Assembly (NCBI GenBank): GCA_944324345.1 | Contig: CALUVT010000002.1 | Location: 124,001 to 188,000, forward strand | DNA: 64,000 nt | DNA from: Candidatus Gastranaerophilales bacterium | GTDB taxonomy: Bacteria; Cyanobacteriota; Vampirovibrionia; Gastranaerophilales; Gastranaerophilaceae | Direction of reading: 5' to 3' | Shown here: positions 9,945 through 18,361 of the stretch, piece after piece | How positions within the stretch are numbered: position 1 is the stretch's first letter | Layout: every line of letters begins with the position of its first letter | Made by a program: the position numbers and the translations under genes | The notes under the pieces: generated by a model | Told to the model about the DNA's origin: nothing | Database searches by the model: none | What the model saw: only the letters and a program-made list of their open reading frames with translations

Positions 9945-10351
9945 AATTTTTAATAGTCTTTGTAATTTTTTGTACGCTTACATCTTTGAAAGTTTGTGCT
10001 GAAAATGATTTGTTGCTGAGCAATCTGATAACTCCTCAAAATGTTAATTTTAATATTTGTACAAGAACGTACATTTTACCTCAGGATAAATTGTTTTATA
10101 TGGCTATTGCGAGTGCGAATGCAAATAATTTTGATGTAGAGGAAATTCAATCAAAAACGGGGTACATTCTCTTTTCTGCTGTTAATAAGCAGTACCTTGC
10201 AAGTGTTGTAAAGGTTGACAGTACTCATTCTATGTTAAAAATCACGCCGACAAATAATAACTACTTTTTCCCGCCGGGAATTGTTTTAAATTTCTTCAGA
10301 TATATTGATTTGTATGGGGCAACACCTTTGGTTACTGTTCCAAAAGTTTAG
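9929..10351 (+). CDS. Small exported protein, function unknown
   Basis: 140 residues beginning with a clear signal peptide (KFLIVFVIFCTLTSLKVCA, cleavage probably after VCA). The mature part of about 115 residues has mixed beta character, Asn/Thr-rich stretches and no recognised domain. The start overlaps the end of polA by 16 bases, and AGGTG upstream serves as ribosome site, so it is probably translated from the polA mRNA. The stop overlaps that of the convergent tlyA gene by 4 bases. No function is assigned. Confidence 0.75.
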   Translation: MERTIKFLIVFVIFCTLTSLKVCAENDLLLSNLITPQNVNFNICTRTYILPQDKLFYMAIASANANNFDVEEIQSKTGYILFSAVNKQYLASVVKVDSTHSMLKITPTNNNYFFPPGIVLNFFRYIDLYGATPLVTVPKV

Positions 10352-11160
10352 CTATTTAAATTTGAGTGTGCGTCTTCTACAATTTTTTGTATATCAAACG
10401 AGTTTTTTTCTGAGGGTTCGGTTGAAAGCCATACCAGATATTCAATGTTCCCTGATGGACCTTTTATAGATGAGTATGTAAGCCCTTTAATTGTATAATT
10501 AAGCTTTTGAGCAAATTCTAAAACATTTTCTATAACTTCTTTGTGTACTTTTTTGTCTCTTACTACACCGCCTTTTTCGACTTTTTCTTTTCCTGCTTCA
10601 AATTGAGGTTTTATAAGGCATATCATTTCGTGAAAATGCGGATCTAAAAGAGTTTTTAAATTTCCCATAACTTTTGTAAGTGAAATGAATGACAAATCAC
10701 TCACGAGAAGATTTGCAATCGGCTCATTTTGAGAATAAATGTCTGTGAATTTGCATATTTTTAAATTTGTCCGCTCAATAGTTTTAACACGCTTATCTGA
10801 ACGTATTTTCCAATCAAGTTGGCCATAACCCACATCTACTGCGTATACAAATTTTGCACCGTTTTGAAGTAGACAGTCCGTGAATCCGCCTGTCGACGCC
10901 CCTGCATCAAAGCAAATTCGATTTGTTACGTCAAAATTAAATGCATCAAGTGCTTTTTTTAATTTAAATCCACCTCTGGAAACGTATGGCATTGATTTTA
11001 CCACAATGTCGTATTCTTTTTCAGGATTAATTTGAAATCCGGCTTTTGTTATATATTCGTCATTTATTTTAACGTGACCTGCAAGAATGGCTGCTGATGC
11101 CTTACTTTTGGTTTCAAAGTAACCGAGGTCTGTGAGATATTTATCTAAACGTTCTTTCAT
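10348..11160 (-). CDS. tlyA: TlyA-family rRNA 2'-O-methyltransferase (S4 + FtsJ domains)
   Basis: 270 residues. The N-terminal S4 RNA-binding domain (ERLDKYLTDLGYFETKSKA, then the VKINDEYITKAG loop) is followed by an FtsJ-type Rossmann methyltransferase with SAM motif FDAGASTGGFTDCLLQ and YAVDVGYGQLDW. TlyA enzymes methylate 16S/23S rRNA ribose and some have been called hemolysins. The start overlaps the stop of the upstream tatD gene by 4 bases, so the two are probably coupled. Confidence 0.92.
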   Translation of the reverse strand: MKERLDKYLTDLGYFETKSKASAAILAGHVKINDEYITKAGFQINPEKEYDIVVKSMPYVSRGGFKLKKALDAFNFDVTNRICFDAGASTGGFTDCLLQNGAKFVYAVDVGYGQLDWKIRSDKRVKTIERTNLKICKFTDIYSQNEPIANLLVSDLSFISLTKVMGNLKTLLDPHFHEMICLIKPQFEAGKEKVEKGGVVRDKKVHKEVIENVLEFAQKLNYTIKGLTYSSIKGPSGNIEYLVWLSTEPSEKNSFDIQKIVEDAHSNLNS

Positions 11161-11912
11161 AAATTAAAGATTCTTTCTGCATTTGATGTGGTAACATTTT
11201 TTACTTCTTCATACGATATTTCTTTCAGTTTTGCAATTTCTTCAGCCACATATTTTACGTAAGCCGGTTGATTTTCTTTGCCTCGATATGGTACGGGGGT
11301 TAAGTAGGGGGCGTCTGTTTCAAGAATTATATATTCTAAAGGAATATGTTTTGCTACTTCCTTCATTTTTATGGCATTTTTAAAGGTTACAACTCCGCCG
11401 ATACCTAGATAGTAACCTTCTTTAACGCATTCTTTGGCAAATTCAACGCTTCCGGAAAAACAGTGCATAACAACTTTTGAATTTATGTTATATTGTTTTA
11501 ATATATCAAACGTATCTTTGTGTGCTTCTCTGTCGTGTACATCTAGTGGTAGATTTAGTTCGTTTGCAAGTTTTATTTGCTTTATAAAAACATCCTTTTG
11601 AAGGTCATTGAAACTTTTATCCCAATAGTAGTCAAGTCCTATTTCTCCTATGGCTACAATTTTTTTGTTATTGCACAAATCTTTTATTTGATTAATCAGA
11701 CTGTCATCCCAATCCTTTGCATCGGAAGGGTGTACACCAAGCATCCCATAAACATTGTCATATTTATTAATAAGTTCTGCAATTTCGGGGAAATCTTTAG
11801 GGTTTGCCGACGGTACTATGACTTTTTCAATTCCGTTTTCTTTTGCATTGTTTAGAATTTCTTCTATACTTATGCTTTCTATCATGTTTATGTGCGTATG
11901 CGTGTCTATCAT
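11157..11912 (-). CDS. tatD: TatD-family metal-dependent hydrolase/DNase
   Basis: 251 residues with the TIM-barrel amidohydrolase pattern. Metal ligands are visible: the N-terminal HxH (DTHTHIN), GEIGLDYYWD with its Glu, the HDREAH and MHCFSG histidines, and the C-terminal LETDAPYL Asp. TatD proteins are 3'-5' exonucleases or phosphodiesterases involved in DNA repair or tRNA turnover. First gene of a tatD-tlyA pair and divergent from the gatD-like gene 40 bases away. Confidence 0.93.
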   Translation of the reverse strand: MIDTHTHINMIESISIEEILNNAKENGIEKVIVPSANPKDFPEIAELINKYDNVYGMLGVHPSDAKDWDDSLINQIKDLCNNKKIVAIGEIGLDYYWDKSFNDLQKDVFIKQIKLANELNLPLDVHDREAHKDTFDILKQYNINSKVVMHCFSGSVEFAKECVKEGYYLGIGGVVTFKNAIKMKEVAKHIPLEYIILETDAPYLTPVPYRGKENQPAYVKYVAEEIAKLKEISYEEVKNVTTSNAERIFNL

Positions 11913-11937
11913 ATTTTATATTTTACCACGATAATTG

Positions 11938-11952
11938 TGATATAATAAAGGC
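11938..11952 (+). promoter_or_regulatory. Extended -10 promoter placing the TSS at the gatD start codon
   Basis: TGA-TATAAT (TATAAT at 11941-11946) is a perfect -10 with the TGN extension. Only six bases (AAAGGC) separate it from the ATG at 11953, so transcription should begin at the initiator codon itself. No -35 of quality is seen. This is one of several TATAAT-N6-ATG starts in the window. Confidence 0.7.
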
Positions 11953-12687
11953 ATGAAAGAGGGAAGTTTAAAATTATCAATAGGCCATCTTTATCCCAAA
12001 CTTTTAAATTTATATGGGGATATGGGGAATATAATAACTCTTATGAAACGCTGTGAATGGAGAGGGATTAAGGTTGAATATGATTCTATTGGTATAGGCG
12101 ACAATATAAAAGAACATGATTTATATTTCATTGGAGGAGGTCAGGATAGACAGCAGGTAGAGGTTTCAGAAGAGCTTTACAAGAATAAAGACTTTTTGAT
12201 TGATGAACGCGACAAGAATGCTGTTTTCCTCGGTATATGTGGTGGATATCAGCTATTTGGACATTATTATCAGCCGTTTGATGGTGACAAACTTCTTGGT
12301 ATCAGTTTGCTTGATGCATACACAGTAGCCGGAAAAAAAAGATTTATTGGGAATGTTACTGTTGAAAATAATTTTTTAGATGTAAAAACTTTGGTTGGTT
12401 TTGAAAATCATAGCGGCTTGACTTATATTCAAGGAGATACAGTTCCGCTTGGAAAAGTTATAGTTGGGAATGGAAATAATGGAGTAGATAAAACTGAAGG
12501 TGCAAGGTACAAAAATGTATTTGGAACTTATTTACACGGTTCTCTTCTCCCTAAAAATCCAACTTTTGCAGATTACTTAATTGAACTTGCACTTGAGAAA
12601 AAGTACGGAGAAAAGATAAAATTAGCAAAACTGGACGATGAATTGGAAATTAAAACACATAATTCTCTGGTTGGAAAGGCTTATTAG
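11953..12687 (+). CDS. gatD: Class I glutamine amidotransferase, lipid II isoglutaminyl synthase subunit GatD-like
   Basis: 244 residues of a CobB/CobQ-type glutaminase. The N-terminal LNLYGDMGNI is the typical GatD signature. The nucleophile is Cys in LGICGGYQL and the His is in GTYLHGSLLPKNP. With the Mur-ligase-like MurT, GatD amidates the D-Glu of lipid II to iso-glutamine. No murT is adjacent here, so the partner must lie elsewhere or the enzyme serves another acceptor. The next gene (GtrA family) starts within its stop codon, TAGTG. Confidence 0.8.
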   Translation: MKEGSLKLSIGHLYPKLLNLYGDMGNIITLMKRCEWRGIKVEYDSIGIGDNIKEHDLYFIGGGQDRQQVEVSEELYKNKDFLIDERDKNAVFLGICGGYQLFGHYYQPFDGDKLLGISLLDAYTVAGKKRFIGNVTVENNFLDVKTLVGFENHSGLTYIQGDTVPLGKVIVGNGNNGVDKTEGARYKNVFGTYLHGSLLPKNPTFADYLIELALEKKYGEKIKLAKLDDELEIKTHNSLVGKAY

Positions 12688-13112
12688 TGAGTAGAGAAAT
12701 TGCATTAAATTTTTATAATAAGTGGTGTGCTATCCCTGATAAAATAAGGTTTTTGTTCATAGGCGGTATAAACGCTGCTTTTTCTTATATAATTTTTGCG
12801 ATTGCCGTTTACTTAATAGGACAAGAGCATTATCAAGTTTGTGTTGCATTGCAGTGGGCAATTTCCTCAATTTTCTCATTTGTCAATCAAAAACTGTTTG
12901 TATTCTGTACTAAAGGAAATTGGGTAAAAGAGTATTTAAAGTGTTGCACTACTTGGGTTGTAAGTTATGCATTTAATGCTGTTATTTTGGAGATGATTGT
13001 CAGGTATATAACAAAAAATGTTTACGTTGGTCAAATTATTTCTATTTGTTTAGCGGCTATTGTAACTTATATTTTGTTTAAGTATTATGCGTTTAAGCAC
13101 CATAGTCATTAG
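12687..13112 (+). CDS. GtrA-family membrane protein
   Basis: 141 residues with four predicted membrane helices (FLFIGGINAAFSYIIFAIAV; VALQWAISSIFSFVN; a third near YAFNAVILEM; a fourth near ISICLAAIVTYILF). This matches GtrA proteins, which are linked to flipping or transferring undecaprenyl-phosphate-bound sugars. Start GTG at 12687 shares a base with the upstream TAG, implying translational coupling to the gatD-like gene. The substrate is unknown. Confidence 0.85.
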   Translation: MSREIALNFYNKWCAIPDKIRFLFIGGINAAFSYIIFAIAVYLIGQEHYQVCVALQWAISSIFSFVNQKLFVFCTKGNWVKEYLKCCTTWVVSYAFNAVILEMIVRYITKNVYVGQIISICLAAIVTYILFKYYAFKHHSH

Positions 13113-13831
13113 ACCAAGTCGTCATTAAAATAGCCTACGATAAACTTCATTTTTTTTATTACATCCTGAAATGTTAGTCTTATATTCTTTTGTTGTCTGT
13201 GGTCAAATATTTCTAAGGAATCTTTATTTATACCGTTTAAGCTATAACAGTGGGTACTCATTAAATCTTTATTAAACCATATTGATGTACCTCCAACAAA
13301 ACTGTTATCAGGGTTGTGTTTTATTCTTTCAAATAAATTAGCAGCGGTTTTTTGTTTTGATCTTAGAGTAAGCATTAACCCGCTTTCGTTCAATATTGTT
13401 GGTTTAATTCCTGTAAACATTTCCAGAAAATTAGAAGGTTTATTGAATTCAAATTTTTCATTGCAACGTGGAAATCTACATATCCATGGTTTTTTACCTG
13501 GATTTTGTGTTAAAAGCTTTTCCATTGCAACCTCTATAGCTTTAACAATTGGGTTATGGGGGATTTTTACCTCTATCGGGTTGCAGTATTTATCCATGTA
13601 AATCAGATTATCCATTTCCTTTTGTGTAACAAAAAAATCTCTTGTTTGCCCGTTTATATTTCTAAATCTTACACGAAATCCATCCTGTGTATGTGCGATG
13701 TTTTCTGATAAAATTCTTCTCCCATTAGTGCTGTTTGCCAAGGCCCCGACTGACGATACAAGATAACAATCCTGAAAATGTTGAATTGCAAACCTAAGGC
13801 TATTTATTTCTTCTGTTCGTATCGGCTTCAT
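13109..13831 (-). CDS. Calpain-like cysteine peptidase-type protein (tentative)
   Basis: About 240 residues from the ATG at 13831, which has GGGG eight bases upstream; a longer frame opens at 13849. The N-terminal QHFQDCYLVSSVGALA strongly resembles the calpain active-site helix (Q...GDCWLLAAL), and THCYSLNGI followed by SLEIFDHRQ resembles the His and Asn regions. The third catalytic position appears to be Asp rather than the calpain Asn. No signal peptide or membrane helix is seen. Confidence in the fold is moderate and in activity low. It converges on the GtrA gene, overlapping its stop. Confidence 0.5.
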   Translation of the reverse strand: MKPIRTEEINSLRFAIQHFQDCYLVSSVGALANSTNGRRILSENIAHTQDGFRVRFRNINGQTRDFFVTQKEMDNLIYMDKYCNPIEVKIPHNPIVKAIEVAMEKLLTQNPGKKPWICRFPRCNEKFEFNKPSNFLEMFTGIKPTILNESGLMLTLRSKQKTAANLFERIKHNPDNSFVGGTSIWFNKDLMSTHCYSLNGINKDSLEIFDHRQQKNIRLTFQDVIKKMKFIVGYFNDDLV

Positions 13832-13870
13832 AGTAACCCCAAAAATCATAAATATTAAAATTTGCTCTTA

Positions 13871-13901
13871 TAAAAAAAGCGGTTAATTATTTAACCGCTT
13901 T
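13871..13901 (-). terminator. Rho-independent terminator of proS
   Basis: On the minus strand the stem AAAGCGGTTAA/TTAACCGCTTT (13876-13901) ends in a run of seven T residues. The 5' arm of the stem includes the last codons and stop of proS, so the terminator is built into the end of the coding sequence. Confidence 0.85.
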
Positions 13902-15623
13902 GATTATATCTACAAGTTTTTTACAAGCCTCTTCCGGTGTGTATTTTTCCTGTTCGCCAGTTTCTCTGACTTTATATTCGACAAAACCTTCATTAATAGT
14001 TTTTCCGACAGTTACGCGGAACGGAAATCCGATTAAATCTGCATCTTTAAACTTTACACCGGCTCTTTCGTCTCTATCATCAAGAACAACTTCAATTCCG
14101 GCTTCAGATAAATCTTTATACATCTTTTCTGCAACTTGCATTTGAAGTTCATCTTTAATATTGACAGGAACGATTGCAACATGGTAAGGAGCAATTGAAA
14201 TAGGCCATTTTATCCCGTGTTCATCATAATGAGCTTCTACAGCTGCCGCAGCAGTTCTTGAGATACCTATTCCATAGCATCCCATAACGTAAGGGTGTGT
14301 TTTGCCGTTTATATCTGTATATACTGCGTTCATTGGCTTTGAATATTTTGTTCCCAATTTGAATATGTTCCCAACTTCAATTCCCTTTGTTACTTGAAGA
14401 GGTTTACCACATTGCGGGCATAATTCACCCTTTTGGACAAGTCTTATATCGGTATATTCAATGTTATCTATGCCTAAGTCGCTTAAATTAGCTCCAACTA
14501 AGTGTTTGTCCGTTTGATTAATTCCGACAACGAAATTTTTCATATCCCGTACAGTTTCATCAACAACTATAGTCAGCCCATTCATACCTTTGGGGCCAAT
14601 AAATCCCGGAACAGCGTCAAATCCTTTTTCTTCCATAAGTTCAGCTATTTCGGCAGGGGATGCAATTCTGACTTCTATTCCTTTTGCCGCATTCATTAAT
14701 TTAGTTTCTTCAACGGCTTTGTCCGCTCTAATTAATGCTAATACAGGTTTTTTGTCAACTATATAGACTAAAGTTTTTAAAATCAGAGTATCAGGGATAT
14801 TTAAAAACTTACTTAACTCTTCAATTGAATGTGTGTTTGGAGTGTCAATTATTTGTGTTTTGCTAAAATAATCCTTTCCATCAACTACAGCATCAACTAA
14901 ATTTGATATTGCATGATTGGAATTTGCCGAGTAGTCACAAGAATTGCAATAAAATACATCATTTTCTCCTGCATCAGTGTCTGTAATTACCATAAATTCA
15001 TGTGAAACACTTCCACCAATCGCACCTGAATCAGATTGAACCATTTTTGTTTCAAGCCCGCATCTTTCAAAGATTCTTTTATAAGCTTGGGCCATATTAA
15101 CATATTCTTTATCCAGACCGGCTTCATCAAGGTCAAAGCTGTAAGCGTCCTTCATTATAAATTCACGACCTCTTAAAAGTCCGTATCTTGGTCTGATTTC
15201 ATCCCTAAATTTTGATTGGATTTGATATAAATTTACCGGAAGCTGTTTGTATGACTTCAAACCGTCACGTGCAACTGATGTAATGATCTCTTCATGTGTT
15301 GGTCCTAAGCACATGTCTCTATCATGACGGTCTTTGAGACGCATTAATTCTCTTCCGTATACTTCCCATCTTCCTGATTCTTCCCACAATTCTTTTGGCT
15401 GTACAAACGGCATTAAAAGTTCTTGTGCACCGGAACGGTCCATTTCTTCTCTGACAATGTTTTCAATTTTTTTCAAAACTTTCCACATTAGGGGCATGTA
15501 TGTGTAAATCCCAGGTGCAAGTTTCTTTATAAACCCTGCTCTTGCAAGCATTTTATGAGAGATAACTTCCGCATCAGAGGGAAATTCTCTAAGTGTTTGT
15601 ACAAATAATTTAGACATTTTCAT
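13887..15623 (-). CDS. proS: Prolyl-tRNA synthetase
   Basis: 578 residues, bacterial-type ProRS with the YbaK-like editing insertion between motifs 2 and 3 (about residues 225-390). Class II motifs are evident: FRDEIRPRYGLLRGREFIMKDAYSF (motif 2 region, residues about 135-160) and GCYGIGISRTAAA (motif 3). A CxxC pair (LCPQCGKPLQ) lies near residue 415. It charges tRNA-Pro and clears mischarged Ala. It appears monocistronic, with its own terminator overlapping the stop codon. Confidence 0.96.
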   Translation of the reverse strand: MKMSKLFVQTLREFPSDAEVISHKMLARAGFIKKLAPGIYTYMPLMWKVLKKIENIVREEMDRSGAQELLMPFVQPKELWEESGRWEVYGRELMRLKDRHDRDMCLGPTHEEIITSVARDGLKSYKQLPVNLYQIQSKFRDEIRPRYGLLRGREFIMKDAYSFDLDEAGLDKEYVNMAQAYKRIFERCGLETKMVQSDSGAIGGSVSHEFMVITDTDAGENDVFYCNSCDYSANSNHAISNLVDAVVDGKDYFSKTQIIDTPNTHSIEELSKFLNIPDTLILKTLVYIVDKKPVLALIRADKAVEETKLMNAAKGIEVRIASPAEIAELMEEKGFDAVPGFIGPKGMNGLTIVVDETVRDMKNFVVGINQTDKHLVGANLSDLGIDNIEYTDIRLVQKGELCPQCGKPLQVTKGIEVGNIFKLGTKYSKPMNAVYTDINGKTHPYVMGCYGIGISRTAAAAVEAHYDEHGIKWPISIAPYHVAIVPVNIKDELQMQVAEKMYKDLSEAGIEVVLDDRDERAGVKFKDADLIGFPFRVTVGKTINEGFVEYKVRETGEQEKYTPEEACKKLVDIIKAVK

Positions 15624-15740
15624 AATAATTAATTCCTCATATAAAGTTATTATATGTTAGATTTTATCATAAAAATAACATACAAAACGTTATCTCAATT
15701 AAGGCTGTTTTAATTCACCTTAACAAATATAAATATAAAT

Positions 15741-16337
15741 TTATAATTCACGTCTTCCTTCAATAGCTTTTGCTATCGTTATTTCATCAGCATATTCCAA
15801 ATCTGCTCCTACAGGAAGTCCGAATGCTATCCTTGAAATTTTTATCCCAAAGGGTTTAATCAATTTGCTTAAATAAAGACTTGTGGCTTCCCCTTCAACA
15901 GAAGGACTTAATGCAAGTATAACTTCTTTAATTTCAGTATTTGTGAGTCTGTTAAGAAGTTCTTTTATCCTTATATCATCAGCTCCGATTCCATCCATAG
16001 GAGAAATTAAGCCTTGCAAAACGTGATATAGTCCCTTGTATTCATTTGTTTTTTCAATTGCAATCAAATCTTTAGTTTCGGCTACAACGCAAATGATTGA
16101 TTTGTCTCTTTGAGGAGAACTACAAATTTCGCAAGGACTTGTCACTGAAAGGTTAAAACAAATTTCGCAAGTTCTTGTGTTTTTCTTTGCGTCAATCATA
16201 CTTTGTGCAAATTTTTCCACTTCAGAAATTGGCATTCTCAGCAAATAGAACGCCATTCTTTGAGCAGACTTTGGGCCTACTGAAGGAAATTTTTGGAAGT
16301 GTTCAATTAATGAAGCTATTGATTTTGGATAAATCAT
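15741..16337 (-). CDS. recR: Recombination mediator RecR
   Basis: 198 residues. An N-terminal helix-hairpin-helix (FPSVGPKSAQRMAFYLL) is followed by a four-Cys zinc finger (CEICFNLSVTSPCEIC), then a Toprim domain (IICVVAETKDLIAIE; LALSPSVEGEATSLYL). RecR acts with RecF/RecO to load RecA on gapped DNA. It shares one base with the upstream ybaB gene, the usual ybaB-recR pair. Confidence 0.95.
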   Translation of the reverse strand: MIYPKSIASLIEHFQKFPSVGPKSAQRMAFYLLRMPISEVEKFAQSMIDAKKNTRTCEICFNLSVTSPCEICSSPQRDKSIICVVAETKDLIAIEKTNEYKGLYHVLQGLISPMDGIGADDIRIKELLNRLTNTEIKEVILALSPSVEGEATSLYLSKLIKPFGIKISRIAFGLPVGADLEYADEITIAKAIEGRREL

Positions 16338-16672
16338 TAGAAATTAAGCCCCGGGATATTAATTCCTCCTGTGACTGCTTTCATTTTCTTTTCCATTTCT
16401 TTAGAAGCTTTGTCACTTGCATCAAAAATAGCTGTTGATATAACATCTTCAAGCATTTCGATCATCTCAGGATCAACAGAATCAGGGGCATCAGGGTTAA
16501 TTGCTTCTGCTGTTATTGTTATTGATTTGAATTTCCCTTGCCCATCACATACAACTTTTACGGCTCCGCCTGCAGCTTCACCTGTTATTTCTGTTTTCAT
16601 AAGTTCAGCTTGAGTTTCTTTTAGTTTTTGCTGCATGTTCTGTGCTTGTTTCATCATTTGCATAATATTCAT
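16337..16672 (-). CDS. ybaB: YbaB/EbfC nucleoid-associated protein
   Basis: 111 residues with the family features: N-terminal MMKQAQNMQQKLKETQAEL coiled helix, the central GAVKVVCDGQGKFKSITI strand region and an acidic C-terminal helix. It binds DNA as a tweezer-like dimer. Coupled to recR by a 1-base overlap. GAGAG sits upstream of the start. Confidence 0.93.
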   Translation of the reverse strand: MNIMQMMKQAQNMQQKLKETQAELMKTEITGEAAGGAVKVVCDGQGKFKSITITAEAINPDAPDSVDPEMIEMLEDVISTAIFDASDKASKEMEKKMKAVTGGINIPGLNF

Positions 16673-16722
16673 AAGTTTCTCTCCTAAGTCTTTAATATAT
16701 AGATTTTATCTAACATTTATTA

Positions 16723-16734
16723 TATAATAAAAAT
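16723..16734 (+). promoter_or_regulatory. -10 element placing the TSS at the metalloprotease start codon
   Basis: TATAAT at 16723-16728 is followed by six bases and then the ATG at 16735. No ribosome site fits in between. The mRNA is therefore probably leaderless, as for 11953 and 60282. Confidence 0.65.
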
Positions 16735-17514
16735 ATGCAAAAGTACACTTATGTTGCTGAATCTTTAAAAAATGGGAAAATCATGAGGTGGACGTTTATG
16801 CCTTTAAAGGTTTTTGTTGCACCTATGAAGTTTTACTCAAAGCAGGGAGAAGAGTATAAATATCGTCAAATGGTGTTGAGAGCACTTGATGAGTGGCAAA
16901 AAGCTACTAAGGGAAGAGTTGCTTTTAAGGTTGTTAACAATTTATTGGAATCGAATATCAATGTTGATTGGAAAAGGGTTGAGAGAAAAGCTTTAGGGCA
17001 TTGCTACTTTAATTATGATTCATCGAATAGGCTTTATAGTGCTGAAGTTGCAATTGGGTTAACTGATGGTCGTGTTCATGCGGATTATATGGATGAGGGC
17101 GAGGTTTATCATACCATTTTGCATGAAATTGGGCATGCAATAGGCTTGGGACATAGTCACAATCCGGCAGATATAATGTATACTCCGCATCAAAAAGGAA
17201 TTAATTCTGTTTCTCAAGGTGATGTTTTAACTGTTAATTGGCTTTATACATTGCCTCAAGGAGCTACTACTGCTGAGGTGGCCTCCAAATATTCGATAGG
17301 TGGAAGTAATATTGATGAGATTATCTCAAAATTTATAAATAAAAAATCTCCTTCAGAATTTGAAAAGGTGAAGTCTTCTATAAAAGTCCCTAAAAGAGAC
17401 TTGCTTGAAGAACAAGATGCTATAGCAAATTTGAGAAAATATCATATGTCTTTACAAAATGTTCAAATTTCTGTCGATGTCAAGAAGTTTTTGCAGAACA
17501 AAAAGAATCACTAA
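16735..17514 (+). CDS. Matrixin-like zinc metalloprotease (metzincin)
   Basis: 259 residues. The zinc site HTILHEIGHAIGLGHSH contains the full metzincin motif HExxHxxGxxH, and the following ADIMYT supplies the Met-turn, so a matrixin-like (M10A) peptidase fold is likely. Upstream, RWTFMPLKVFVAPM resembles the matrixin entry strand. There is no signal peptide or prodomain with a cysteine switch, so whether it is exported is unclear. The C-terminal 80 residues are charged and helical. Its 3' end overlaps the convergent unknown gene by 35 bases. Probably leaderless. Confidence 0.85.
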   Translation: MQKYTYVAESLKNGKIMRWTFMPLKVFVAPMKFYSKQGEEYKYRQMVLRALDEWQKATKGRVAFKVVNNLLESNINVDWKRVERKALGHCYFNYDSSNRLYSAEVAIGLTDGRVHADYMDEGEVYHTILHEIGHAIGLGHSHNPADIMYTPHQKGINSVSQGDVLTVNWLYTLPQGATTAEVASKYSIGGSNIDEIISKFINKKSPSEFEKVKSSIKVPKRDLLEEQDAIANLRKYHMSLQNVQISVDVKKFLQNKKNH

Positions 17515-18256
17515 TTTGATAGTCTATATCAAATTTTCTAAAAAGAGCATTAAAGTATTCTTTGTTTTTTAAAATATCTTGTCGGGTTAAAACCATATCA
17601 AACCCTGGATATATTTCAAATTCTTCGTCTCTATTTAACTTGTTTTCAATTACAGTTTGTAAATATTCATAAAGTATATTGTTCCCTTCTTCTAAATGCT
17701 TGTGACTAAGGCTTTTCTTGTTTAACCATTTCTCTGCCAATTCGCAAACATGCTTGAATTTGGGATTGTTGCTTTTATTCAAAATATCATAGTTTATGTA
17801 ATCTGTAAGTTCATTAAAATCTGTTATAGCGGGTTTGAATTTAAATTTTGAGTGAAAATACACAGCTTGCCCGAGTGAGTGTAATTCAATTCTGTCAATG
17901 TTATTTTCAAGCATTGTAATTATTTCTCCAAGTTTCATAACACTGCCCGCACCCAAAGATTTCTTTTTATTACTTCTGACATCAATATTTCTATTGTATA
18001 GAGTATTCTCGTCTTTTATCCATAATGTGCTTGTGCCTATTTCATCAAAATCTAAATCGTCAACTATTATTGACAGTTCTTGGGGAGTATAACCGTTTTC
18101 AATTCGAACAAAGTAGTCCTTTTGTGGACTCTGATTTTTTATTTTTGCTTCACAATGAATTTCATCAAACAATTTGATAGGTTCTAATGTTTTAAATTTA
18201 ATCCCCCAAAAAGGAACTTGTCTATTATAGAAGTTATTTATATTGTTGCTTAGCAT
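17480..18256 (-). CDS. Protein of unknown function
   Basis: 258 residues, not recognised. The N-terminus is Asn-rich and followed by VPFWGIKFKT, similar in style to the short I-x-F-x-G motif near the N-termini of the proteins at 51638 and 53397. The rest is soluble-looking, rich in Asp, Asn, Lys and Tyr, with a likely helical C-terminal half. No signal peptide or membrane helix. No ribosome site is evident before the ATG. It is convergent with the metalloprotease gene. Confidence 0.65.
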   Translation of the reverse strand: MLSNNINNFYNRQVPFWGIKFKTLEPIKLFDEIHCEAKIKNQSPQKDYFVRIENGYTPQELSIIVDDLDFDEIGTSTLWIKDENTLYNRNIDVRSNKKKSLGAGSVMKLGEIITMLENNIDRIELHSLGQAVYFHSKFKFKPAITDFNELTDYINYDILNKSNNPKFKHVCELAEKWLNKKSLSHKHLEEGNNILYEYLQTVIENKLNRDEEFEIYPGFDMVLTRQDILKNKEYFNALFRKFDIDYQISDSFCSAKTS

Positions 18257-18289
18257 AGTGAAGTTTTTAAAACCTGTAAATGTAAAAAA

Positions 18290-18318
18290 TTGCTATTAAT
18301 TTTTTTTTCTAGTATAAT
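18290..18318 (+). promoter_or_regulatory. Promoter of the accD-accA operon
   Basis: TTGCTA (18290-18295), 17-base spacer, TATAAT (18313-18318). A leader of about 35 bases with AAGGGA precedes accD at 18362. Confidence 0.75.
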
Positions 18319-18361
18319 AAATTTGTTATTTATATGATTTTTTTTCAAGGGATATACAAAT

